64,000 nt of DNA from SpSt-333 sp040751955 (GTDB lineage Bacteria > Bacteroidota > Ignavibacteria > UBA10030 > UBA8401). The stretch spans positions 48,467-112,466 of the forward strand of contig JBFMFY010000004.1 of assembly GCA_040751955.1 (NCBI GenBank). The letters are read 5' to 3'. The position numbers were made by a program, and so were the translations under genes. Positions 1 to 8,283 of the stretch are shown in pieces (the stretch's first letter is position 1; every line of letters begins with the position of its first letter). Below the pieces are notes generated by a model. The model was not told the DNA's origin, made no database searches, and saw only the letters and a list, made by a program, of their open reading frames with translations.

Positions 1-279
1 TGCTGAAGAGATCGCATTGATTTCCGCATGTCCTCCTGCGTCACCGTGCGCAATCACAGTGTTGTATCCTGTGCCGATGATCGTATCGTTATAAACGAGA
101 ATTGAAGAGACAGGAACATCGAGGTGCTGTAACGCTGAGTCACCGAGCGTTACGAGAAGTGACGTCTGGGGATCGTCCAGTATCACGTTCTGTCTCACTA
201 AAGAGAATTTCTTCGTTGCCACGAATGTAATCGTCGTTACCGATAGCGTTATGACGACAATAAGAGCTGTCTTCTTCAT
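1..279 (-). CDS. Membrane-anchored or secreted cytidine/guanine deaminase-like protein (partial)
   Basis: The gene runs off the left edge; 93 codons are visible, starting at the ATG at 279. The N-terminus (MKKTALIVVITLSVTTITF) is a hydrophobic signal or anchor segment. The rest matches the start of a zinc-dependent nucleoside/tRNA deaminase fold: a DVPVSSILVYND strand, an IIGTGYNTV strand and the zinc-ligand and proton-shuttle motif HAE within GGHAEINAISSA. The PCxxC half of the zinc site would lie outside the window. Deaminases of this family are normally cytoplasmic, so the leader is odd. No close coding neighbour shares its transcript; the next gene ends at 506. Family-level confidence is good; the substrate cannot be told. 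Confidence 0.7.
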   Translation of the reverse strand, partial: MKKTALIVVITLSVTTITFVATKKFSLVRQNVILDDPQTSLLVTLGDSALQHLDVPVSSILVYNDTIIGTGYNTVIAHGDAGGHAEINAISSA

Positions 280-406
280 TGTAGTTTGGTTTAACAATCT
301 ACATACTTCACAAATTCAATGCAACGAGGTAATAGTGAAGAGATCGGGCGGGCAAAAATCTTGTGAGAAGTGTGCTATTCGTGACATTGAAACACCGAAG
401 ATGATG

Positions 407-441
407 TAAATAAAAATGCGGTGTACTTTTGTACACCGCAT
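407..441 (-). terminator. Intrinsic terminator of the LysM operon
   Basis: A perfect 11-bp stem (416-426 with 431-441) closes on a four-base loop. Read on the minus strand it is followed by a run of T (TTTTTATTT). It sits about 65 bp after the stop of the LysM gene and before the deaminase gene. Confidence 0.8.
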
Positions 442-505
442 CACGTAACCCGCACGGAAATCAACCCGCTATCCGCGCTTCACCGTATTCCATGCAGGCT
501 TTTAT

Positions 506-1288
506 TTATTTGTTTTCATCGTCCGTTGATTCGGCATATTGCGGCTGCTGTGTATCACGCTCATTATGATATTCACGCAGTGCAGCAAGTTCCTGTGATG
601 TCAACGGCGCTTTCTTCGGCACCTTCAAGCGCTGTCCCGGTTTTAAAATATCGGGATTGGAGATTGTAGCGGTATTTGCTTGCCAGAGTTTAGCCCACAA
701 TGTTGCATCACCGTACACCGATTGTTTTTTTGCAATGTTCCACAGGCATGCTCTGTCCTGCGCCCACGTGCCGACTACAATTTCTTCTTTTTCTGTCTTT
801 AATTCTGCGATCAAACTGCGCATATCGTCCAGGCGCTGCTGTTGTTTCTCCAGTCGTTCTCTGTATTCCTGCAGCTGCGCCAACCGCTGCGCACGCGCAT
901 CGCTGATCGATGTTCCGACATCATTCAGATCGGCTTCTCGGTCCGAAAGAGATTGTCCTTTCAACGCTGCAAGTTCATCGAGCATCGCTTCAATGCGATC
1001 CAATCGACGTTCAAAATCTTTTTTCTGAGACTCGCCGAGCAATGCAGCAAGTTCTTCATTTCCTTTGCGTATGTCTTCTGCCAGTTGTGCATCGCGCATT
1101 TTTAATTGAGCGATTTCTTTATCCAGGCTGTCGATTTCTGTTTTCAATATATCTCTGGTTGCTCTCGCTTCTTGCATCGCTTTTTCCCACGCATCTTTTG
1201 TCATTTCTTGTTTCTCTTCTTGCGCGATTGCGACTGTGGAGAGCAGCAGCGAACAGATCAGTCCAAGCATCATTCCTATGTTCTTCAT
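506..1288 (-). CDS. Secreted coiled-coil LysM-domain protein
   Basis: The product is 260 aa. It has an N-terminal signal peptide (MKNIGMMLGLICSLLLSTVA), then about 150 residues of charged coiled coil rich in E, K, Q and L, and a C-terminal LysM-type region (about residues 175-225) with WNIAKK, WAKLWQAN and PDILKPGQRLKVP. The last is the classic end of a peptidoglycan-binding LysM repeat. The start at 1288 is chosen because AAGGAGAAC precedes that ATG; an upstream ATG at 1303 overlaps the stop of the preceding lipoprotein gene (TAATG). Coupling to that lipoprotein suggests the two act together at the cell envelope, perhaps linking outer membrane and peptidoglycan (inference). Confidence 0.8.
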   Translation of the reverse strand: MKNIGMMLGLICSLLLSTVAIAQEEKQEMTKDAWEKAMQEARATRDILKTEIDSLDKEIAQLKMRDAQLAEDIRKGNEELAALLGESQKKDFERRLDRIEAMLDELAALKGQSLSDREADLNDVGTSISDARAQRLAQLQEYRERLEKQQQRLDDMRSLIAELKTEKEEIVVGTWAQDRACLWNIAKKQSVYGDATLWAKLWQANTATISNPDILKPGQRLKVPKKAPLTSQELAALREYHNERDTQQPQYAESTDDENK

Positions 1289-1302
1289 GACGTTCTCCTT
1301 CA

Positions 1303-1557
1303 TTAGTTTAGATTGATCGAATTCTTTTTATTGTTGATCTCCTGCAGCTGCGCTACTTTGGTGCTGATCGCTGCGGCAAGCGTTGTGCGTTCACGGATCA
1401 GTTCAGCTTTGTGCTGTTCAAGAGAACGAATCTCTGCCTGCAGCTCTTCCAACTGCTGCATTTCCGCCTGCGTGGGAACACTTGAGCAGCCGGCTATGCC
1501 GGCAACAGACAGGACAATGATCCCTGCAAGGATTGTACTTCGCGGATTTATTTTCAT
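1303..1557 (-). CDS. Small coiled-coil lipoprotein
   Basis: The product is 84 aa. A signal peptide ends in the lipobox VAGIAGC, predicting lipidation of Cys24. The mature part is almost entirely one charged helix (LEELQAEIRSLEQHKAEL...) likely to form a coiled coil, in size and shape like a Lpp-type or coiled-coil envelope lipoprotein. A clear AGGAGGA ribosome site lies upstream. It is the first gene of a two-gene unit with the LysM protein, whose coding region starts at or just after this stop codon. The helical nature of both suggests a physical partnership; that is inference. I recognise no named family. Confidence 0.75.
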   Translation of the reverse strand: MKINPRSTILAGIIVLSVAGIAGCSSVPTQAEMQQLEELQAEIRSLEQHKAELIRERTTLAAAISTKVAQLQEINNKKNSINLN

Positions 1558-1905
1558 ACTTCCTCCTCAAAGATGGTGATGGGTAACCTTTGCATTGCAC
1601 GTATATCTCGTACTACACTTGAAAGAATTGTGCCAGAAATATTATTACGCGACTTCAGGAAGCGGGCGTGGAAAAAATGTGAATGGGAGAGTAAATTCGT
1701 ATATCAGAATGTTTTAAGGGATCGAGGATTTTTCATTGACAGAAAATAAGGAAAGAATGACAGAGAATAACTGTTTCCTACCTACACACACAAAAAACAT
1801 TGTGTGCATTGTTTGCGCAGTTAGTATTTGGTCAAGAATACTATCAATGACTTTTTGGATGCTATGATGTCGTAATTTTTGAAGATAAGTACGGTCTGCG
1901 GAAAA
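1558..1905. other. Intergenic stretch without a recognisable gene
   Basis: These 348 bases between the lipoprotein gene and ada hold no open frame of note. There is a weak CACACA/TGTGTG palindrome near 1783-1810, which could be part of an ada terminator region, but it lacks a convincing T-run. The promoter for the lipoprotein-LysM unit should lie in the part nearest 1560-1650; I could not fix its elements. Confidence 0.5.
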
Positions 1906-2949
1906 TTATTCTCTGCGCTTTTCCAGCTCCAGCAGCATCTTCTTTCTCCATACGCCGCCGCCGTACCCGCCGAGATCTCCGTTCTTATTGATTACGCGGT
2001 GACACGGAATGATGATGGCGATGCGGTTCATACCGTTCGCCCGTCCGACAGCGCGGGATGATTTCGGCGCGCCGATCATCTTCGCTACATCTTCATAAGA
2101 TGCAGTTGTTCCCGGTTTGATTGATTGCAGCGCATTCCATACTTTTTGTTCGAACGGACTACCGGGGAAGACGACATGTACGGAGAATGTTTTCCGCTCC
2201 CCTGCAAAATATTCTTTCAGTTCCCTCTTCAATTGCGCGATGTGTTTGTTTTCTCCCGGAACAATCGCACACTTGAAATACCTCCGCAGCCGCTTGAACT
2301 GATTGTCCAGCATTCTTCGGTCGGTAAACTCCAGCAGACAAATTCCTTCCGATGTTGCGGCGGCGATGAGCGGACCGAACGGGCTTTCAATCCACGCAGT
2401 GACGATCGATTCGCCATTCCTGCTCTGTCCCGGCGCTTTGCCGAATGTCTTTTTGAACGCATCGCGGAATCCGCTGTGTGAATTGTATCCGTACCCGAGC
2501 GCCACATCATCCAGATCAACGCCGTTGCGTATCTGTTCGAACGATGTGCCGAGACGCCGTCCACGGCAGTACGCCTGAAATGTCATGCCGTAATTCTTCT
2601 GGAAGAATCTTCGTGCGCGCGACGGTTCAAATCCGTTCTTTCGTAAATAAGAATCGGAATACCGCGCTGCCGGATCCTTTTCGATCGTTGACAGCAATGT
2701 ACCGACCCACTCCGGTGGAGTGCCAATCGCTTCCATCGGTTTACACACCTTGCACGGGCGATAACCGGCGAAGATCGCTTCTTTTGTTGACGGGAAGAAT
2801 ACCACGTTTTTAGGAAGGGGCTTGCGCGCCGCGCATGAGGGACGGCAAAAAATTCCTGTCGTTTTCACGGCAAGGTAGAACACTCCGTCGTACGTGGAAT
2901 CTTTGCGCTGATACGCGCGCTGCATTTCGGTCATTGATGGGAACGTCAT
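1906..2949 (-). CDS. ada: Bifunctional DNA methyltransferase/transcriptional activator Ada
   Basis: The product is 347 aa with all three Ada parts. The N-terminal methylphosphotriester acceptor domain has four zinc-binding Cys (35, 39, 66, 69; GIFCRPSCAARKPLP and GYRPCKVCKP), with the spacing of E. coli Ada. An AraC-type helix-turn-helix region follows (about 95-175, with ALGYGYNSHSGFRDAFKKTF). The C-terminal O6-methylguanine-DNA methyltransferase has the active-site PCHRVI and the NKNGDLGGYGGG loop. It moves methyl groups from alkylated DNA to its own Cys and, once methylated, activates repair genes. The start at 2949 has AGGAG about 10 nt upstream; an alternative ATG at 2958 is too close to that site. 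It stands alone. Confidence 0.95.
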   Translation of the reverse strand: MTFPSMTEMQRAYQRKDSTYDGVFYLAVKTTGIFCRPSCAARKPLPKNVVFFPSTKEAIFAGYRPCKVCKPMEAIGTPPEWVGTLLSTIEKDPAARYSDSYLRKNGFEPSRARRFFQKNYGMTFQAYCRGRRLGTSFEQIRNGVDLDDVALGYGYNSHSGFRDAFKKTFGKAPGQSRNGESIVTAWIESPFGPLIAAATSEGICLLEFTDRRMLDNQFKRLRRYFKCAIVPGENKHIAQLKRELKEYFAGERKTFSVHVVFPGSPFEQKVWNALQSIKPGTTASYEDVAKMIGAPKSSRAVGRANGMNRIAIIIPCHRVINKNGDLGGYGGGVWRKKMLLELEKRRE

Positions 2950-3090
2950 GGATTTCATTCTCCTGTAATGTATTAAATTTCTGCAGGAGAAGAATACGGA
3001 GGGGAGAAAAAACATTCCACCGAAAATTGAACAGGGAATTTTTAGCGAAGCCGATCTTGCAGGATAATGATCCCCGAATATGGGGCAGGA

Positions 3091-3348
3091 TTATTTCTCA
3101 TCCCAGTTCTGCACATCGTTGGGATCGAACTGCACGATCTTGATCGCCCTGCTCTTATCACGAATGAGTGTGGGAACGGAGAGGAGTGCCTCTTTCTCAT
3201 TTTCCGCTTCGATCATAGCCCATGCGCAATGTTCGCCGACTTTACATCCCCAATGGAAATGTGTGAGATAGCCGACGGCAAGCGTCAGTTTGACAACCTT
3301 TGCGCAGTCTTCCGCAGTATGCGGCGACTGAATAAGAAATAATGCCAT
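3091..3348 (-). CDS. Conserved small hypothetical protein
   Basis: The product is 85 aa with a strong AGGAGGAAC ribosome site before the ATG. It looks soluble and compact, with a strand-helix pattern (MALFLIQSPHTAEDC, then HFHWGCKVGEHCAWAMIEAE) suggestive of a ferredoxin-like fold. It has three Cys and a HFHW motif. The C-terminal part ends with IKIVQFDPNDV, a strand typical of dimeric alpha/beta-barrel proteins. I do not recognise a function. It is transcribed in the same direction as its neighbours, downstream of a 62-aa zinc-ribbon-like gene. Confidence 0.6.
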   Translation of the reverse strand: MALFLIQSPHTAEDCAKVVKLTLAVGYLTHFHWGCKVGEHCAWAMIEAENEKEALLSVPTLIRDKSRAIKIVQFDPNDVQNWDEK

Positions 3349-3428
3349 ACTTGTTCCTCCTCCTTATATATCCGTCGTAATAGTAGAAAACAACCTGAGC
3401 AAAGTCATCACGGAAGTATCACAAACGA

Positions 3429-3617
3429 TTAGTCGTGATGTTCCGCCGGCTGCATCCCTTCCGCCCCCGGAAGTTTTCCAGTGAGCATCTGCGGATTGTG
3501 GATTAACACCGGCAAATGCTGGGGACAGATGTAAAATGTTTTGTTCTGGTATGTGATGGTAATGAGCGGAACTTGTTCCTGCGTACGATCGCAAGCGATG
3601 CATTGTTGTTGAGACAT
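3429..3617 (-). CDS. Small Cys/His-containing hypothetical protein
   Basis: The product is 62 aa. The N-terminus has CIACDRT and the middle has ICPQHLPVLIHNPQ, so CxxC and CxxH pairs about 25 residues apart could bind one zinc as a small ribbon. The C-terminus carries GKLPGAEGMQPAEHHD. The arrangement looks conserved rather than random, and codon use resembles neighbouring genes. Function unknown. It lies 23 bp downstream of the start of the membrane-protein gene's stop region and is oriented with it, so the two may share a transcript. Confidence 0.55.
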   Translation of the reverse strand: MSQQQCIACDRTQEQVPLITITYQNKTFYICPQHLPVLIHNPQMLTGKLPGAEGMQPAEHHD

Positions 3618-3640
3618 TACTATCCTCGATAGTTGATGTA

Positions 3641-4306
3641 CTACTGCTGTTCCGTTTCTTTTATCGTTCTATTTTTTTCCACCCACCAAGGGATCAAGAC
3701 AAACAGCCATCCTAAATTTCCTGCTATCGCAACCATCTCCACGCTCGGCGGCGGCGGACCGAAAAGATTTGCGAGGTGAATGGCTGTGAGAAACAGCAGA
3801 AGAAATGCGAGCGAGTATGTGCCGGTTTTATTTTTCGCTTTGGTGGTAGAGATATAAAGATATGCGCCTGCGGCAAACAGTCCGAATTCGACGACGAATG
3901 TTCCCCAGAAATTATTCCATAGACCCAGACCGAACTTTGCCGACTCGTTTGTCAGCAGCGGCAGGTCAGGACGATGCGTAAGCAAGTCGAGCAGCCAGTG
4001 GCTGAAGACTACCAGCGCAACGATAATTGCTTCGCGCGATAACTTTCTTCTGAAGTCATAAAATGCGCCGAAGAGGAGAGACCACCCGATCGCTCCGACC
4101 AAACTGTGCGAAATCGGATAATCGTAAAAATCCATTGGCGCGACGGCGGTATTGCCAGGATCAATGCGGACATGTTCCAAGCCAAGCAGAAGGAAAATAG
4201 GCCAGAGCATATCGACAAATTGTGCTGCGATGAATAATGTTGCGAGTGACGTTTTCGGCGCCGCTTTCTTTGCGGCAAGCGCTACGGCGAAGTGTCCGAT
4301 AAACAT
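3641..4306 (-). CDS. Polytopic membrane protein, YdjM/DUF457-like
   Basis: The product is 221 aa with about six hydrophobic helices. It begins MFIGHFAVALAAKKAAPK and has PISHSLVGAIGWSLLFG and FSHWLLDLLTHRPDLPL, the His/Asp-containing transmembrane motifs of the predicted metal-dependent membrane hydrolase group (YdjM/DUF457-like). Function in these proteins is poorly known; a phosphatase or hydrolase role is only predicted. The start at 4306 opens directly with the conserved MFIGH. Downstream are two small unknown genes; upstream, 90 bp away, is the DinB gene. Confidence 0.7.
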   Translation of the reverse strand: MFIGHFAVALAAKKAAPKTSLATLFIAAQFVDMLWPIFLLLGLEHVRIDPGNTAVAPMDFYDYPISHSLVGAIGWSLLFGAFYDFRRKLSREAIIVALVVFSHWLLDLLTHRPDLPLLTNESAKFGLGLWNNFWGTFVVEFGLFAAGAYLYISTTKAKNKTGTYSLAFLLLFLTAIHLANLFGPPPPSVEMVAIAGNLGWLFVLIPWWVEKNRTIKETEQQ

Positions 4307-4397
4307 ATAAACTCCAATTTCAAGATTACAAGATTATCAAGATTCCAAGATTTGTATTTGTGAGGAAGATAAACAAATTTACAGAGGAGACAAAACT
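4307..4397. repeat. Short AAGATT-rich direct repeats between genes
   Basis: The spacer holds tandem-like copies of CAAGATT (near 4320-4350: TTCAAGATTACAAGATTATCAAGATTCCAAGATT). They recur every 8-10 bases. No gene or hairpin is evident. The repeats resemble the CAAGATTC words found in the kdp spacers. Confidence 0.5.
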
Positions 4398-4892
4398 TTA
4401 GAGATCAGGAAAGATCTGCCGCAGATGGTGTTTGAGGTGATCGACATAATCGATGATAAAGTATTCCAGCGTTGCCGGCTTCTCTTTCGGAACAGGTTTA
4501 AACGCCCGCTGATCAAGATTATGATGTGTATGTTCTTTTTTCAGGATTGAATCGGGTATTTGTGCGACCGCGTGGAGCAGATGCAGATTGAATGTTTTCC
4601 AGAGCGCGATGAGTTGGTTCCACTCTTCTTGCTGGTAGCGCTGCACCTTTACCCAATCATCCTGCTCGTATCCGTCGAAGATCAGGTCGTTCTTGAACTG
4701 AGCGCGGATGAACCGCTGATGGTTGTTCGATGCGGAATCGATCAGGTGTCCGATGATCTCTTTCGGCGACCATTTACCGGGAGCGCTGGGAATAGTCGCT
4801 TGTGATTCGGACAGTGTCGGTAGCCGTTGCCCGGCAGAAACAATCGTTTGTTTGAAGTCGTCGAGAAATAGTTGTTCCATTATATTACTCAT
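4398..4892 (-). CDS. DinB-family protein coupled to kdpE
   Basis: The product is 164 aa and has the DinB four-helix bundle pattern: KWSPKEIIGHLIDSASNNHQR with the first metal His, and a C-terminal DYVDHLKHHLRQI with the second and third His. DinB proteins are metal-binding, and some are thiol-dependent S-transferases; the substrate here is unknown. Its ATG overlaps the kdpE stop by eight bases (ATGAGTAA), so translation is probably coupled to kdpE. It is the last gene of the kdp transcript. DinB is not a usual Kdp component, so the coupling may be accidental operon growth. Confidence 0.85.
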   Translation of the reverse strand: MSNIMEQLFLDDFKQTIVSAGQRLPTLSESQATIPSAPGKWSPKEIIGHLIDSASNNHQRFIRAQFKNDLIFDGYEQDDWVKVQRYQQEEWNQLIALWKTFNLHLLHAVAQIPDSILKKEHTHHNLDQRAFKPVPKEKPATLEYFIIDYVDHLKHHLRQIFPDL

Positions 4893-5577
4893 CTCCCATA
4901 AATCTGTACCCGATGCCGGATTCGGTGATAAAATATTTAGGATTATTCGGATCGTCTTCCAGTTTTTTTCTCAATTGTCCCACATATACGCGCGTATATT
5001 GGCTCTCTTCTTCGAACTTCGGTCCCCACACCTGCTGCAAAATGTAATTGTGCGTTAACACTTTTCCGGCATTACGGAGGAACAAGGCAAGGAGGGCAAA
5101 TTCGGTGGGCGTCAGTTTGATTGCTTCACCGTTCTTCTTGACTTCATGGCTGTCAAGATCGATCGAAATATCTTTAACAGTGATGACCGCCATTGGCGCT
5201 GCGGATGATTGAAAAATCCGGAGCGATGAGCGGAGCCGTGCAAGCAGTTCGCTTGTGCGGAACGGTTTTGTGAGGTAATCGTTTGCCCCTGAATCCAATC
5301 CCGTAACGATATCTTCCTCCGACGTGCGTGCGGAAAGAATGATAATCGGATACTGTGCCCACGTACGGATTCTTTTCAGCACTTCAATGCCGTCGATATC
5401 GGGCAACCCCAAATCTAAAATGATGGCGTCGTAACGATGCGTTTCTGCATTACGAATTCCCTCGGCGGCATTTTCGGCAAGCGTTACTCTGTAACCGGCC
5501 GATTCAAGCGTTGTCCGCAGAAGTCGGCGCATTTGAATTTCATCGTCGACGACAAGAATGTGGTTTTGTGTGTTCAT
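4885..5577 (-). CDS. kdpE: Potassium-responsive response regulator KdpE
   Basis: The product is 230 aa. The N-terminal receiver has the acidic pair (VVDDEIQMRR), the phospho-acceptor Asp in DAIILDLGLPDIDGIEV and the conserved Lys in LTKPF. The C-terminal OmpR-type winged helix has LTPTEFALLALFLRNAGKVL, then TRVYVGQLRKKLE and ITESGIGYRF. It should be phosphorylated by KdpD and switch on the kdpFABC promoter. The start lies 41 bp after the kdpD stop, and the stop overlaps the DinB gene. The receiver and DNA-binding parts are complete. Confidence 0.95.
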   Translation of the reverse strand: MNTQNHILVVDDEIQMRRLLRTTLESAGYRVTLAENAAEGIRNAETHRYDAIILDLGLPDIDGIEVLKRIRTWAQYPIIILSARTSEEDIVTGLDSGANDYLTKPFRTSELLARLRSSLRIFQSSAAPMAVITVKDISIDLDSHEVKKNGEAIKLTPTEFALLALFLRNAGKVLTHNYILQQVWGPKFEEESQYTRVYVGQLRKKLEDDPNNPKYFITESGIGYRFMGDE

Positions 5578-5618
5578 TTTTCTGTTCAGATGATCGTCAC
5601 CTTTACGGTGATGGTCAC

Positions 5619-8264
5619 CTACGGTTGCATCGGAATTTTGATTTCAAACAACGCACCGCCGTTCGGGTGATTTGACGCTGCAATCGTCCCCTTATGTGCT
5701 TCGACGAATCCTTTCGCGATGGAAAGTCCCAGCCCCGTGCCACCGGTCCTCGTTCCCGGAACACGGTAAAATTTTTCGAACAGTTTTTTCAATGCCTGTG
5801 CGGGAAATCCGGGACCGTTGTCGCGAATGATCACCACAAGAGTGTGTTCCTGCTGTCGTGCAAGAACAGTGATCGTTGTTCCCGCCGGCGTATATTGCGA
5901 CGCGTTGTGCAAAAGATTTGCGATCGCCTGTTCGATCAATCCGAAATCCAGTTTCATCAACGGAAGGTCTTCCGCAATCTCGATAGTGACACTGTGACCC
6001 GAGAGTTCCTTCTCTAGTTTTTTAAGGGATGCGTTGACGATATCCCTCAGGTCGCACCAATCCAATTTCGGCGCGAGCTGCCCGGATTCAAGACGCGTCA
6101 TGTCGAGAAGGTTTTCCACCAGCCGGTTAAGCCGTTCTGCTGCGGTGTTGATTTCATCCACGAATTCTTGTTGGTACGTATTCGATTGAATTTTTTCCCT
6201 GAGCCCTTCCGATGCGCTGACAATCGCGGCGATCGGTGTGCGAAGTTCGTGCGATATGGAATTGAACAGTGTTTTATACAATTTTTCCGATTCGGCGTAA
6301 ATAACCGTCCGCCGCGCGAGATCGTTCAGTTGTTCACGCTCCAGCGTTGAGGCGATCTGCGCGATGAAATTTTGCAGCAGCGATTCCTGATCGACGGTGA
6401 ATTGTTTCCCGTTCCTCGCTCGCACGCCGAGAACGCCGAGAGGATAACGGGGTCCCGTGATCGGATAGTAGGTTGCGGATGCGGAAGGGAGCGTATCGGT
6501 GAACTTTCCCGCTTTCTTCTCATTCCAGTACACCCACGCCGCCACGCTAAATTCTTTTTCATCAACAGCGTACATACTGTTCGGATGTGCGAGCGTGAAA
6601 ATATCTCCGTCCGGCTGGCTTAAAAAAATCGTGACATCGGAGGCAAAAAAGCGCGAGATATTTTCAATGGCGGTGTTCGCAACTTCATCCTGAGTTTTCG
6701 TGATCGTGAGCTGCTTGGTAAGGCTGAACAGCGCGGACGAATGCGCTTCACGCAGTCGCACCGCTTTCTCTCGTGCGCGAATGCGAGCGGTGAGCGTTCC
6801 CGTGACAGCCGCAATAGCAAAGTACATCGTGAACATCAGGATGTCCTGCGGCAGGCCGATGATGAATGTGAACCTGGGAGGAATGAAAAAGAAATTCCAC
6901 AACATTGCGCTCAGTCCCGCCGCCAGCAGTACAGGACCGACGCCGAATATCAACGGCAGCAAAGCGACGATCAACAATAAAATAAGAGAGACGGTCTGGT
7001 ATCCCAAATAATTGGCGAGAGGGTAGCAGGCAAGCGCCGCTATAACGATGATCAGAGAAGATATGCCATATTGTAAAATGCCGGAATGGAATTCGGGCAG
7101 CGTGAACTTTTTCTTTGTTGTCGACTCGTCATGCTCGCCGACGACATAGACATCCAGATCACCGCTCAATTCGATGATGGAATCCAGCAGCGTCGAACCG
7201 AATATTTTCCGTTGGGTGGTTTTTCCCACGAGAATCTGCGTCGCGTTGTGCTGATGCGCGATGCGCACCATGGCACTGGCGATATTTTCATCTGCTGTCG
7301 TGATGATCTCCGCACCGAGTTCACGTGCGAGCTTGATGTTGCTGTTCACCTGGACCTTCGCCGTGTCGGAAAGGACTTTTGATGTCTCCACGTACACCGC
7401 GATCCATGTTGCATTCATTGTGTACGCCATGCGCCGCGCCCAGCGTATGACGGAAACGGAGGACGGGCTCGGGCTGATACCGACGAGCAGCCGCTGCCCC
7501 GATTTCCACGTGTCGGTGATCCGTTTCGATTGCATGTAATCGCGCAGTTGATGATCGACACGCTCTGCAGTGAGGCGGAGCGACATTTCACGCAGTGCGG
7601 TGAGATTCCCCTTTTGGAAGAAATTCAGTATTGCATGCTTCGAGCGGTCCGGCGTATACACTTTTCCTTCTTCGAGCCGCTTCAGCAGATCTTCCGGCGA
7701 GATGTCAATCAATTCGACCTCATCCGCCAGCTCAAAAATGGAATCTGGAACGGTCTCTCGCACGATGGAACCGGTGATCTGGGCAACGGTATCGGCGCGG
7801 CTTTCGAGGTGCTGCACGTTAAGCGTCGTGTACACATTAATGCCGTTGTCGAGCAGTTCGAGCACGTCGTGGTACCGTTTTGCGTGGCGGGAGGTTGGTG
7901 CGTTGGTGTGCGCAAGTTCGTCCACGAGTGCGATCGCCGGTTTCCGCTGCAGCAACGCGTCAAGATCCATTTCTTCCAGTTCCACGCCGCGGTAGTCGAT
8001 CTTTTTGCGTGGGATAATTTCCAGTCCTGCAACGAGCGCTTCGGTCTCCGGACGCTTATGCGTTTCGATATATCCGGTGACGACATCGATTCCTTTGGAC
8101 TTCACTTCGTGCGCGGATTTCAGCATGTCGTACGTCTTTCCGGCGCCAGCACACATGCCGAAGAAGATTTTCAACTTGCCCCGCTGCGAATGTTCCTGCT
8201 CCTTCTTCAATGCCTGGAGAAGAGCATCGGGATCGGGACGATATTCGGAAGGAGTTGTCATCAA
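5619..8264 (-). CDS. kdpD: Potassium sensor histidine kinase KdpD
   Basis: The product is 881 aa, full length for KdpD. Order: N-terminal KdpD domain with the Walker-like MCAGAGKTYDMLKSA (about 35-50) and the DELAHTNAP motif; a universal-stress-type domain (about 250-370) with LVGISPSPSSVSVIRWARRM; four membrane helices (about 400-500); a GAF-like region; a HisKA segment with the phospho-acceptor His in SHELRTPIAAI; and a HATPase with NLLHNASQYTP, DNGPGFP and GTGLGLSIAKGF. It senses potassium limitation or turgor and phosphorylates KdpE. It begins 19 bp after kdpC. All core catalytic boxes are present. Confidence 0.97.
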   Translation of the reverse strand: MMTTPSEYRPDPDALLQALKKEQEHSQRGKLKIFFGMCAGAGKTYDMLKSAHEVKSKGIDVVTGYIETHKRPETEALVAGLEIIPRKKIDYRGVELEEMDLDALLQRKPAIALVDELAHTNAPTSRHAKRYHDVLELLDNGINVYTTLNVQHLESRADTVAQITGSIVRETVPDSIFELADEVELIDISPEDLLKRLEEGKVYTPDRSKHAILNFFQKGNLTALREMSLRLTAERVDHQLRDYMQSKRITDTWKSGQRLLVGISPSPSSVSVIRWARRMAYTMNATWIAVYVETSKVLSDTAKVQVNSNIKLARELGAEIITTADENIASAMVRIAHQHNATQILVGKTTQRKIFGSTLLDSIIELSGDLDVYVVGEHDESTTKKKFTLPEFHSGILQYGISSLIIVIAALACYPLANYLGYQTVSLILLLIVALLPLIFGVGPVLLAAGLSAMLWNFFFIPPRFTFIIGLPQDILMFTMYFAIAAVTGTLTARIRAREKAVRLREAHSSALFSLTKQLTITKTQDEVANTAIENISRFFASDVTIFLSQPDGDIFTLAHPNSMYAVDEKEFSVAAWVYWNEKKAGKFTDTLPSASATYYPITGPRYPLGVLGVRARNGKQFTVDQESLLQNFIAQIASTLEREQLNDLARRTVIYAESEKLYKTLFNSISHELRTPIAAIVSASEGLREKIQSNTYQQEFVDEINTAAERLNRLVENLLDMTRLESGQLAPKLDWCDLRDIVNASLKKLEKELSGHSVTIEIAEDLPLMKLDFGLIEQAIANLLHNASQYTPAGTTITVLARQQEHTLVVIIRDNGPGFPAQALKKLFEKFYRVPGTRTGGTGLGLSIAKGFVEAHKGTIAASNHPNGGALFEIKIPMQP

Positions 8265-8283
8265 TGCGAATATACTAATTCAT

